Position numbers and translations under genes: made by a program. A DNA stretch of 64,000 bases, taken from contig CAYTWE010000004.1 in the NCBI GenBank assembly GCA_964440985.1, forward strand, positions 1 to 64,000, written 5' to 3'. Positions 17,515-25,805 of the stretch are shown piece after piece. The notes under the pieces are model-generated. The model did not search any database. It was given only the letters and a program-made list of their open reading frames with translations, and had not been told where the DNA came from. How positions within the stretch are numbered: the first letter of the stretch is position 1; each line of letters opens with the position of its first letter. Source of the stretch: UBA1731 sp964440985 (GTDB lineage: Bacteria > Verrucomicrobiota > Kiritimatiellia > RFP12 > UBA1067).

Positions 17515-19038
17515 TCAGGGCTTTTGCCGGAAGACCCGCAGGGTGGTGTGGTTCTGACCGAAATCGTCAATGCGCAGAATGTTTCTGTACCCTTCTTCAA
17601 GAAGGTTCACATACCGCCGCTGCATATCTTTGGGCGTCTCCGTCCCCTTCGGCGACTCAATCGCAAAGCCATACCCGGAAACTGCGGCAAGGCGGCAAGG
17701 CGCGGACTTGAGCAATCCTTCCATCAACTCGCCGTTCACCACATGGATTGCGGAAGCATCTTCTGTTGACAGGTCGGGGAAGTACGAAAACGGCCCCATC
17801 TCAAGTCCGTGCGGGACCTTGCGTCCCATCTCCACCGCAAGGTAAAGATCCTGTGTAAGCAGCATCTCACCGCCGGGGTCGAGCGTCTCCATGGCCTTGG
17901 CGACCGAACGGATCTGCGACAGTTCGCTTGCGCACTTCTTCCTGGGCCAGAAGCGATCCTGTCCGTTTGTCATCCAATCCTGCATCAGCGGCGAAGCGAA
18001 TGCGCACATCCCAGAGACAAGGACCGGAAACCAGCGGACTGCGTTCGGCATTTCCGATGCGCCGTTGACAAACCATACCGATATGATCACGGCCAGGATC
18101 GGCATGATTGGCACGGCGTAGTCGTCGTACGGGAACGGTGCGCACATCTGGAGCAGGAACACGGCGGCAAAACCGAGACCCGCCATCCACATCAAATCTC
18201 TGGCGTACTGAACCGCCGTAGTTTCAGTGGCGGTGCGGCGAACTGCACGAAAACCGGCGGCGGCGAACATGACGGCGCCGAGCGAGAGATAACCGCGGGC
18301 AAGACGGCTGACCGAGCCGACGGCAAAGAAAGCGTCAAAACCTCCGCGTCCGGCATGATACGTCTGCGCGGCAAGCAATCCGTTCAAAGACGTTTCATCA
18401 AGAGCAAACAGACCGTACACGAGGAAAAGTCCAAGCGTGCCGCCGATTCCGAACCACAGCCAGTCTAAACGGCGGAAGCGAGTGACCAGAAGCCAAACGC
18501 CGACCACGCCAAGCAGGAGCACCAGCGATATGCGTGTACCGCTGGCGAACGCAAACGACATCGCAGCAGGGAAGTTCCATCCACGGGAAAGCAGCAGGAA
18601 GCCGCCCATCACAAAAAGCGCCCCCACTGCATATGTTTTAGGTATGGCGGTGAAGTATGCGTGATACAGGTTGCAGGAGAGAAGCGCAAACACCGTCAGA
18701 CCTACGGCCCCGCGCCGCTGCGGCGAGACAAGCCCACGTGCGAACGCCATCGCCAGCAGCGTGGCGACAAGTGAGATGCCCGCCGTGACGAGGCGTCCGG
18801 AGAGCAGACCATGTATCGGCATCGCCGAATAGAGGAACGGAAGCACCGGACCCTGCGTGAAGAAGAAGTCCCGGTACGGCAGACGCCCCTCACCGACAAG
18901 ACGCGCAGCGTAGAGATACCATCCCTCATCCTGGTTCAACGCCCCCCACCATACGGCAAGCGCCGCAACGCACACCGCCACAAACACGGCGAGCAGCGCC
19001 GGGGAATGTGCGGCAATGATGTTCCACAACCGTCTCAT
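17515..19038 (-). CDS. GT-C family (GT39/ArnT-like) membrane glycosyltransferase
   Basis: Polytopic membrane protein of 507 residues with about ten hydrophobic segments. The first periplasmic loop has NQDEGWYLYAARLV followed by YRDFFFTQGP, matching the acidic catalytic loop of dolichyl-P-mannose/ArnT-type transferases that use polyprenyl-phosphate sugars. The acceptor, lipid or protein, is unknown. Its ATG overlaps the stop of the upstream HAD phosphatase (ATGA), so the two are translationally coupled. Confidence 0.75.
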   Translation of the reverse strand: MRRLWNIIAAHSPALLAVFVAVCVAALAVWWGALNQDEGWYLYAARLVGEGRLPYRDFFFTQGPVLPFLYSAMPIHGLLSGRLVTAGISLVATLLAMAFARGLVSPQRRGAVGLTVFALLSCNLYHAYFTAIPKTYAVGALFVMGGFLLLSRGWNFPAAMSFAFASGTRISLVLLLGVVGVWLLVTRFRRLDWLWFGIGGTLGLFLVYGLFALDETSLNGLLAAQTYHAGRGGFDAFFAVGSVSRLARGYLSLGAVMFAAAGFRAVRRTATETTAVQYARDLMWMAGLGFAAVFLLQMCAPFPYDDYAVPIMPILAVIISVWFVNGASEMPNAVRWFPVLVSGMCAFASPLMQDWMTNGQDRFWPRKKCASELSQIRSVAKAMETLDPGGEMLLTQDLYLAVEMGRKVPHGLEMGPFSYFPDLSTEDASAIHVVNGELMEGLLKSAPCRLAAVSGYGFAIESPKGTETPKDMQRRYVNLLEEGYRNILRIDDFGQNHTTLRVFRQKP

Positions 19039-19913
19039 CTATCTTCCGCAGCCGATGCCGCCCGCTCCATATACCTGAAAAGCTCCTTTGCGACGCCGTT
19101 CTCATCGTTTGACGCCGTGACGACATCCGCCGCCGCAAGCACCTGCGGATGCGCGTTTGACATTGCGACGCCTGTCCCTGCCGCCTCTATCATCGAAAGG
19201 TCGTTCAATCCGTCGCCGAAAGCCATGCAGTTGTCGAGCGTAAGCCCAAGGGACTCCGCAAAGCGGCGAAGCGAATTCCCCTTGTTTGCCGTCGATATGT
19301 TGAATTCAAGATTGTTCCACGTCGATGCGGTGGTCTTCAGTTCAGGGAACTCCGCCTCAACCTCTGCGCGGATCGCCTCGGCTTCACGCCCCCCCTCCGG
19401 GGTGTTGCGGGTGAAGAGCATGACCTTCTGCACATCCCCCTCCGATGCCGTGGCGGCGAGATGGGACTTCAGATCCTGAACCGGCCTCCTGAACTCCCGG
19501 ATCATCTTCAGATAGTGCGCGTCAGTCGCGTATGCGGCGGCCTTGCCCTGCAGCGATTCCGTCATCCATCCCCAGTTCGAGCGGTAGCAGTCGTATATCA
19601 CATCATGGCGGTCGAGTAGACGCATCAGGCGCAGCGCAACTTCGAGCGGGATCTCCTCACGGACAATCGCGGCATCCGTCTCGCGGTCATAGACCTGCGC
19701 TCCATTTATTGTTATTGCATAGCGTACAAACGGCAGATCGCGCACGGCCTGCGGCATCATGCCGAAAAAGCGGCCGGTTGTCGGAACGATGTGCATTCCG
19801 TTCGCCGCCGCCTTTTCGAGCGCCATGCGATTGACGTCACTGAGACGCTTCTGCGAATCAAGCAGCGTTCCGTCAAGGTCAAGCGCAACTATCTTTATGT
19901 CCTTTTCCGTCAT
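19035..19913 (-). CDS. Cof-type HAD phosphatase
   Basis: HAD superfamily phosphatase of the IIB (Cof/YidA) subclass. The catalytic DLDGTLLDS lies near the N-terminus, motif II is in the TTGR region, and motif III/IV is GDGLNDLSMIEAAGTGVAMSNA followed by ADVVTASNDENGVA, which is diagnostic. The start at 19913 (MTEKDIK) has AGGGG upstream and avoids overlap with ymdB; length is 292. It likely dephosphorylates a sugar or nucleotide phosphate. Overlapping the GT39-like gene suggests a common transcript from ymdB onward. Confidence 0.9.
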   Translation of the reverse strand: MTEKDIKIVALDLDGTLLDSQKRLSDVNRMALEKAAANGMHIVPTTGRFFGMMPQAVRDLPFVRYAITINGAQVYDRETDAAIVREEIPLEVALRLMRLLDRHDVIYDCYRSNWGWMTESLQGKAAAYATDAHYLKMIREFRRPVQDLKSHLAATASEGDVQKVMLFTRNTPEGGREAEAIRAEVEAEFPELKTTASTWNNLEFNISTANKGNSLRRFAESLGLTLDNCMAFGDGLNDLSMIEAAGTGVAMSNAHPQVLAAADVVTASNDENGVAKELFRYMERAASAAEDR

Positions 19914-19948
19914 TCGCAAACCCCTGGTCAAACCGGCTAAACCGCCCT

Positions 19949-20743
19949 TCACTGCTGCGCAGACGCAAGCGGTTCACGCACACGCAGCGTCTCGATCGAA
20001 ACCGCCCGCTTCGTCCTGGGATCAAATTCGATCACAGCCCCTTCAAGAGTGGCCGGGCCTTCCGCCATCTCGAAGCGTGACGGCATCCCGGTGAGGAATT
20101 TCTTGATGACGGGCTTGATGTCGCGTCCGATCGAAGATACGTACGGGCCGCACATTCCAAGGTCGGTAAGATATGCGGTTCCTTTCGGGAGCAGTATCGC
20201 ATCGGACGTCTGCACATGGGTATGGGTGCCGACAACGGCCGTCACTCGTCCATCGAGATGGAATCCGAGTGCAGCCTTCTCGCTTGTCGCCTCCGCATGG
20301 AAATCAACGAACACCGGCACGTCCTTCGGCATCTCGTTCAGGCAGTCATCCGCCGTCCTGAACGGACAGTCCGCAGGGTTCATGAAGGTGCGTCCGACAA
20401 GGTTAAGCAGCGCAAAGCGGCAGGTCGGCGCAGTGACGAGCGTCCAGCCCTTGCCGGGCTGCCCCGGCCCACCATTGGCCGGACGCACAACATTCTGAAG
20501 GCGGTCTATCTCCGACGCAAACGTCTTCTGCCCCCAAGTATGGTCACCAAGCGTTATGGCATCCACACCGCTTTCAAACAGCTCATTCGCAAGCGCGGCG
20601 GTCAGCCCATTCCCGGCGGCGGCGTTCTCGGCGTTCGCCACCACGGCGGCAAGGCCAAGCTCCTGCTTAAGCCTCCGAACGTGTTCCTTGACCATCCGAC
20701 GTCCGGGAGACCCGTTGACGTCCCCAAGCATCAGAATCTTCAT
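19949..20743 (-). CDS. ymdB: YmdB-type (TIGR00282) metallophosphoesterase
   Basis: Dinuclear-metal phosphoesterase related to Bacillus YmdB, which hydrolyses 2',3'-cyclic nucleotides. The 264 residues start with KILMLGDVNGSPGR, then NAENAAAGNGLT, LGDHTWGQK, VDFHAEATSEK and GTHTHVQTSD, all conserved family ligands in order. It overlaps ruvA by four bases (stop/start). Confidence 0.92.
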   Translation of the reverse strand: MKILMLGDVNGSPGRRMVKEHVRRLKQELGLAAVVANAENAAAGNGLTAALANELFESGVDAITLGDHTWGQKTFASEIDRLQNVVRPANGGPGQPGKGWTLVTAPTCRFALLNLVGRTFMNPADCPFRTADDCLNEMPKDVPVFVDFHAEATSEKAALGFHLDGRVTAVVGTHTHVQTSDAILLPKGTAYLTDLGMCGPYVSSIGRDIKPVIKKFLTGMPSRFEMAEGPATLEGAVIEFDPRTKRAVSIETLRVREPLASAQQ

Positions 20744-21339
20744 TTTCCGCCTCCAAGCGCTCGTTTGATCACAGTCTCTGTGTCCGCGACATGCGGATCG
20801 GCCTCAAGCACGTCAGAGACCATCTTTCTCGCCTTGTCATCCGTGAAGCCAAGAGCCGTCAGCGCAAGCATCGCATCGCGCAGGACAGTCCGCTGCGCAC
20901 CGCACGATGCGGCGGAGGAGTTCGCAAGAGCCTCGATCGGGTTGACCTTGTCCTTCAGCTCGACCACGATGCGCTCCGCCGTCTTCATCCCGATGCCCTT
21001 GACGGTTGCAATCCTTTTCGCGTCCCCCTGGGATATGGCGAGCTGCAGATCTCCGACCGTAAATCCGGAAAGGACGGAGAGAGCCGTCTTCGGCCCAACG
21101 CCGGAGACGGCCGTCACCTTGGCGAACATATCCCGCTCCTCGACCGTCGCGAAACCGAAGAGCGCCTCGCCGTCCTCGCGCACCACGTGGCTGGTGAACA
21201 GCTTCACCTTGCCGCCCGTCGCCGGAAGCCGATCAAACGTGGAAAGAGGAATCATCGCCTCATAGCCTACGCCACAGCATTCCACAACGACGTTCGCAGG
21301 CGACTTCTCCGCCAGTACTCCATTCAGATACGCTATCAT
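20740..21339 (-). CDS. ruvA: Holliday junction branch migration protein RuvA
   Basis: Tetrameric junction-binding subunit of RuvABC. The 199 residues have the N-terminal OB-fold (MIAYLNGVL... VECCGVGYE), the helix-hairpin-helix motifs (FAKVTAVSGVGPKTA and IATVKGIGMKTAERIVVELK) and a C-terminal UBA-like domain that contacts RuvB. RuvB and RuvC are not adjacent. GAGG precedes the ATG. It overlaps ymdB and follows trpS by 59 bases. Confidence 0.96.
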   Translation of the reverse strand: MIAYLNGVLAEKSPANVVVECCGVGYEAMIPLSTFDRLPATGGKVKLFTSHVVREDGEALFGFATVEERDMFAKVTAVSGVGPKTALSVLSGFTVGDLQLAISQGDAKRIATVKGIGMKTAERIVVELKDKVNPIEALANSSAASCGAQRTVLRDAMLALTALGFTDDKARKMVSDVLEADPHVADTETVIKRALGGGK

Positions 21340-21398
21340 GCCTCAGCCTTCGGCTTCCGCCGCCCTTCTGCGCAAAGCCAACAGTCAACCGCCGAAAA

Positions 21399-22361
21399 TC
21401 ACAGGCCGACCGCCATGCGCACCTTGTCCATGGTCACCGCCGCAGCGGCGCGGGCCTTCGCCGCGCCGGCCTTAAGTATGTCCTCGATCGTGTCAGGATC
21501 TTTGGCAAGTTCCTCGCGCTTTTCCCTGAACGGGTCGAACTGGCGGTGGTACGCTTCGAGAAGAGCCTTCTTGGCGTGTCCGTAGCCATAGTTGCCGGCA
21601 CGGAAGCTTGCCGCCATCTGTGCGACCTCCTCCGGAGTCGCAAAAAGCTTGTACAGCTCGTAGATGGAGTTCCCTTCAGGCTCTTTCGGCTCTTCCATGG
21701 TCTTGGAATCAGTCACAATGCCCATGACCTTCTTCTTGATTGATCCGTTCGGCTCAAAAAGCTCTATGGCATTGTGGTAGCTCTTGGACATCTTCTGTCC
21801 ATCGGTGCCGGGAATCGTCGCGACCGATGCCGGAATGTATGCGTCCGGCAGCTTGAACGTCTCGCCGTATGCGTTGTTGAACTTTTGCGCAAGATCACGC
21901 GTCACCTCAAGGTGTTGCTTCTGATCCTTGCCGACGGGGACGAGGTCTGCGTTCATGATGAGTATGTCGGCGGCCATCAGCACCGGATATGCGAACAGGC
22001 CGTGCGTCGCCTCGAACCCGTGAGCCATCTTGTCCTTGTAGCTGTGGCACCGCTCAAGCAGCCCCATTGGCGTGAGGCAGGAAAGGAACCACGCAAGCTC
22101 CTGCACCTCCATCACATCGCTCTGGCGATAGACTATCGACTTTTCCGGATCAAGACCGCAAGCGAGGTAGTCGAGCACGACGTCACGCGTCTGTGCGCGA
22201 AGCGCGGCGCCGTCCCGGACGGTTGTCATCGCATGGTAGTTCGCAATGAACATGAATATCTCTTCGCCCTTCGCCTGAAGGTCGAACATTGACTTCATCG
22301 CCCCGAAATAGTTTCCCCAGTGGAGTTTGCCGGATGGCTGTATGCCTGTTAGGATTCTCAT
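21399..22361 (-). CDS. trpS: tryptophanyl-tRNA synthetase
   Basis: Class I aminoacyl-tRNA synthetase that charges tRNA-Trp. The 320-residue protein opens with ILTGIQPSGKLHWGNYFGA, where HWGN replaces HIGH as in many TrpRS, and carries KMSKS intact (GQKMSKSYHN). The family DIL/VGKDQKQHLE motif is also present. It follows the AlgE-like porin gene by 30 bases. Confidence 0.97.
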   Translation of the reverse strand: MRILTGIQPSGKLHWGNYFGAMKSMFDLQAKGEEIFMFIANYHAMTTVRDGAALRAQTRDVVLDYLACGLDPEKSIVYRQSDVMEVQELAWFLSCLTPMGLLERCHSYKDKMAHGFEATHGLFAYPVLMAADILIMNADLVPVGKDQKQHLEVTRDLAQKFNNAYGETFKLPDAYIPASVATIPGTDGQKMSKSYHNAIELFEPNGSIKKKVMGIVTDSKTMEEPKEPEGNSIYELYKLFATPEEVAQMAASFRAGNYGYGHAKKALLEAYHRQFDPFREKREELAKDPDTIEDILKAGAAKARAAAAVTMDKVRMAVGL

Positions 22362-22391
22362 GTCTTTTTCTGCCTTTCAAATGAGTGTGCG

Positions 22392-23828
22392 TCAGAACTT
22401 CACCGTCACTTCCCAGCGCAGGAACCAGGCCGGACGCGACGAATCGTAGTAGTCGCCCGGGTTGAACAGCTCAGCGACGACATGGCCGAACATTTCGAAC
22501 CTGTCGACGCCGGTCGCCCCCTTCGGTGCAAGCACGAGCGGAAAATCGTAGCGCGTCGCGGAAAGCACACCCTTGAACATGCTCTCGCCCGAACCGTCCG
22601 CATGGCCGGCCCTGTCCTGCGCCGCCGCGAACATCGGACCTGAATATGCGGAGACCCTGTGCTTCGGGCCGATGTCAAGCCCGAGCGTGAACTTCGGATA
22701 GGTCATGTTGCTCCAGTATCCGAGACCGTACAGGGTCCCGTACTGGAACATCTCTGAATCCTGCGGCGTGCGACCCCATAGCGGATCCCATCCGATGTCA
22801 TTGTCGCTGTCGCCTCCGTGATTGCGGTCGCCTGACAGGTACAGCACACTGAAGCGCGAATACGGATGCATCCCCTGCGCACTGCGCGATCTGTGGAAAT
22901 CCACTGCGGCGTAGCCCATGCGCCCGCCGGCCTGACGGCTTCCGATCGAGCCGAACTGTTGGGCGAAATCGAACTCGAACGACAGGTTGTCGGTCACTTC
23001 CGGAAGCACATTCAACCCGACAGTGGTGATCTGCTTGTCCGGGACACGACGGTATCCCGACGCATGGTACGCCTCGTTGTGCTTATGCACCACGTACGCC
23101 TTGTACGGGAAACTTCCGGATGCGAACGAATCATGCCACACAAGGCCACCGCCCCACTCATCCATGCCAGGACCGTCGGTCGGGTTTATGGCGTTCATCG
23201 GCCGCCCGCGCGAATTGTGGTTTCCGTAGCGGAACATGTTGCGTCCGTTGTTGTAGAGCGCGAACGCATCAAGTTTCGATTCGTCCGACGTATGGAATGT
23301 GAACCGCACCATGTCCGAATAGCACGAACGCGACCCGACGTACGGAGAGCCGTCCGAGAGGATGCGGTCAAGACCAAATACGGAATGCCCCTGCTCCAGC
23401 ATGTCCTGACGGCCGAACCTGAAATCCAGGAAGCCGTCGAACAGCCCCTTTCCGTCAAGATACAGGCTGTCGAGCACGACCTCATCCGGAAACGTGTACG
23501 AACGGCGCTTGCGCGGCACACCGTTCTTCACGATATGTTCGCGAATCTCGTCCACAAGTCGCCCATACAGCGTGAAGCTGTCCCATGCCGCGCTTGCCCA
23601 TATGCGTGGGCGGATGCGGATGTGGTTGATGTCCTTCTTGTATGCGCGGGGCATCATCGCGTTCGGCGCGCCCGGCAACCCGGTGACGTTGTGCATTATC
23701 TCCTGCCGCACACGCAGATCGGCCCCGGCGTCGAACACGACGGAATTGGTCGACTGCGCTTCAGCCGTCAGGAGCAGCGCCGCGAAGACTGCGGCGCTGA
23801 CGGAAGGGGATGATGCAAACATTGACAT
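22392..23828 (-). CDS. outer-membrane porin, alginate-export (AlgE-like) family
   Basis: Exported protein of 478 residues with a signal peptide (hydrophobic segment ending near AEAQS) and an amphipathic beta-strand pattern throughout, ending in aromatic KVTVKF-type C-terminal residues typical of outer-membrane barrels. Segments such as RIRPRIWASAAWDSFTLYGRL, RFGRQDM and GLDRILSDG match the alginate_exp domain. GGAAA precedes the chosen ATG. It lies 21 bases after kdgK and may take up uronate-containing oligosaccharides. The role is inferred from context. Confidence 0.7.
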   Translation of the reverse strand: MSMFASSPSVSAAVFAALLLTAEAQSTNSVVFDAGADLRVRQEIMHNVTGLPGAPNAMMPRAYKKDINHIRIRPRIWASAAWDSFTLYGRLVDEIREHIVKNGVPRKRRSYTFPDEVVLDSLYLDGKGLFDGFLDFRFGRQDMLEQGHSVFGLDRILSDGSPYVGSRSCYSDMVRFTFHTSDESKLDAFALYNNGRNMFRYGNHNSRGRPMNAINPTDGPGMDEWGGGLVWHDSFASGSFPYKAYVVHKHNEAYHASGYRRVPDKQITTVGLNVLPEVTDNLSFEFDFAQQFGSIGSRQAGGRMGYAAVDFHRSRSAQGMHPYSRFSVLYLSGDRNHGGDSDNDIGWDPLWGRTPQDSEMFQYGTLYGLGYWSNMTYPKFTLGLDIGPKHRVSAYSGPMFAAAQDRAGHADGSGESMFKGVLSATRYDFPLVLAPKGATGVDRFEMFGHVVAELFNPGDYYDSSRPAWFLRWEVTVKF

Positions 23829-23849
23829 TTTCCGGATGCCGTGCAAACG

Positions 23850-24923
23850 TCAGCGCTGGACGCGGGCGTTGCCCGCGTAGACGTCCCACACCTGCTTTTC
23901 GTCGGCCGGCTCTGCATAGTCGTTGAGGGACGATGCCGCCATCACTCCGGATGCCCATCCGAACTGGAGGCACTTGTCCGCCGTCCAGCCCTTGAGGACG
24001 CCATACAGAAGTCCGCCGGTGAATCCGTCGCCGCCGCCGATGCGGTCAAGCACATCGATCTCACGCGGTTCTTCGACAAACCACTTGCCCTTGGAATAGA
24101 GGATTGCACCCCAAAGATGCTTTGATGCAGAGATGACCTGACGCAGCGTCGTGCCGTACATCTGCGCATTAGGATACTTCTTCGTCACCTGGACGATCAT
24201 CTCCTTGAAGCGCTCGATCTTGCCCTGCAGATCCTTGCCGCCCGCCTCCGGCCCCTTGAAGCCGAGGCAGAGCTGGAAATCCTCTTCATTCCCAACGAGG
24301 ATGTCTGCGACGGACGCGATCTTGTGGAACGCGGCGGCAAGCTCCTTCTCACGCCCCTTCCAGAAAGTGGCGCGGTAGTTGAGGTCGAACGAGACCAGCA
24401 CACCGTACTTCTTCGCCTCGGCCGCAAGCTTGAGACAGCATTTCGTCGTTTCCGGGCTCATGGCGGCGATCAGTCCCGAAAGATGCAGAATGCCGACGCC
24501 ATCCTTGCCGAAAAGCCTTGCCGTATCGTAGTCCTTCGCGTCAAGTGTGCGGCCGACTTCGCCGGCGCGGTCATTCCACACGCGAGGTGCGCGAAGCCCG
24601 AAGCCGGAATCGGCGATGTTGAACTGGTGGCGGTATCCCCACGGCCCGCCCTGCGCCACGTCCGGTCCCGCATACGCAATGTTGCGGGCGCGGAGCTGCG
24701 CCTTGATGAACGCCGCCATGGGGCTTCCCTCAACGAAGCGCGTAAGCACAAGGCACTCCCTGCCGAGCGACGACGTCACGTTCAGCACGTTGGTCTCCGC
24801 ACTCGTCGCCTGGAGTATGAAGCGGTTGGAGTTGTGCACGGCCATGCGGTTTTCCGGCGTGATGCGAAGTCCCATCGACGACAGGCAGGCCACGGCGTAC
24901 TTTGCGTTCTTCTTCACTTTCAT
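23850..24923 (-). CDS. kdgK: 2-keto-3-deoxygluconate kinase (PfkB family)
   Basis: Ribokinase-fold sugar kinase of 357 residues. The C-terminal signature DRIGGGDGFTGGLLYG contains the catalytic Asp, and the FDLNYRATFW segment is typical of KDG kinases. It would phosphorylate KDG produced from fructuronate or tagaturonate, downstream of UxaE, or from unsaturated uronates. AAAGGAG precedes the ATG. It lies in a DUF1080-kdgK-porin-trpS run. Other PfkB substrates cannot be excluded. Confidence 0.78.
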   Translation of the reverse strand: MKVKKNAKYAVACLSSMGLRITPENRMAVHNSNRFILQATSAETNVLNVTSSLGRECLVLTRFVEGSPMAAFIKAQLRARNIAYAGPDVAQGGPWGYRHQFNIADSGFGLRAPRVWNDRAGEVGRTLDAKDYDTARLFGKDGVGILHLSGLIAAMSPETTKCCLKLAAEAKKYGVLVSFDLNYRATFWKGREKELAAAFHKIASVADILVGNEEDFQLCLGFKGPEAGGKDLQGKIERFKEMIVQVTKKYPNAQMYGTTLRQVISASKHLWGAILYSKGKWFVEEPREIDVLDRIGGGDGFTGGLLYGVLKGWTADKCLQFGWASGVMAASSLNDYAEPADEKQVWDVYAGNARVQR

Positions 24924-24948
24924 TTCAAATACTCCTTTCTGGGACAGT

Positions 24949-25734
24949 TCAGAGTTCCTTGATCTTCAGGTTGCGGTAGGACACCGTGGAGTCCGAATGA
25001 TCCTGCAGAAGTATGCGGCCTTCAGGAAGTTCGCCCCACTTGTTCCCGTCCGTACCCCATGTCGCGTACTTGGATTCGGCGACCGCCTGGCGGAACGCCT
25101 CGGAGCCGCGCTCGTACTCAAGCACCTTCTTGCCGTTGAGCCAATGCTCCACATGGCTGCCCTTCGAGACGATCATGCCACGATTCCATTCGCCTATCGA
25201 ATTGCAGACCTTTTCGGCATTGGCGGGAATCAGGTCGTAGAGAGACGCCACGCGGCGGTTGCCGTCCTCGCCCTTGTCCCAGTCAGGATGGCCCTTGTCG
25301 AGAATCTGATACTCCTCGCAGGTGCCGCGGTTCTTCGTCTCGTCGTAGAAGTACTTCACGCCGGAATTTGCGCTGTCCGTGAGGCGGAAATCAAACTTGA
25401 ACACGAAATCCCTGTACTTCTTGACGGTGCAGATGTCGCCGCCGCCGCCAAGCTTCACGTCCTCCGGCGGAAGGTCAATCCACCTGCCGTTGGAGATGCC
25501 CTTGATGGGCAGCACGGTAAGCACCCCCTTGCGCATCTTCCAGCCACGATCAGGGAACGTCTTGCAGCCGGACTTCACTCCGACCCATCCGGCGGATGTC
25601 TTGCCGTCCCAGAGCAGTTGCCAACCCTCCGCCTTCTCCTTCTCGGACAACGTATTGGGAGCCTGCTCCGGCTCGCAGAACGTACAGCATCCCGCGACTG
25701 CCGCGAGCGCACCAAGAATCGTAAGCTTCTTCAT
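24949..25734 (-). CDS. DUF1080 (3-keto-disaccharide hydrolase-like) lipoprotein
   Basis: Lipoprotein with signal MKKLTILGALAAVAGC (lipobox VAGC) and one DUF1080 jelly-roll domain: WQLLWDGKTSAGW near the start, FVFKFDFRLTDSANSG in the middle, YEYQILD-like EEYQILDKGHPD and a final RILLQDHSDSTVSYRNLKI. DUF1080 proteins are concanavalin-like and several act on 3-keto glycosides or bind sugars. The start at 25734 is the lipoprotein Met; a -10 TATAAT lies about 37 bases upstream. It heads the kdgK-porin transcript, consistent with glycan processing at the cell surface. Confidence 0.85.
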   Translation of the reverse strand: MKKLTILGALAAVAGCCTFCEPEQAPNTLSEKEKAEGWQLLWDGKTSAGWVGVKSGCKTFPDRGWKMRKGVLTVLPIKGISNGRWIDLPPEDVKLGGGGDICTVKKYRDFVFKFDFRLTDSANSGVKYFYDETKNRGTCEEYQILDKGHPDWDKGEDGNRRVASLYDLIPANAEKVCNSIGEWNRGMIVSKGSHVEHWLNGKKVLEYERGSEAFRQAVAESKYATWGTDGNKWGELPEGRILLQDHSDSTVSYRNLKIKEL

Positions 25735-25771
25735 CTTTCGGTCAACCTTTCGTTGTTGGGTAAATGTGCGG

Positions 25772-25780
25772 ATTATACCA
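25772..25780 (-). promoter_or_regulatory. extended -10 promoter of the DUF1080-kdgK operon
   Basis: TGGTATAAT on the minus strand, predicting a leader of about 30 bases before the ATG at 25734. It lies only 26 bases after the polA stop, so transcription restarts here. Confidence 0.55.
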
Positions 25781-25805
25781 TATCGGCCGTACACGAGGCC
25801 TGACG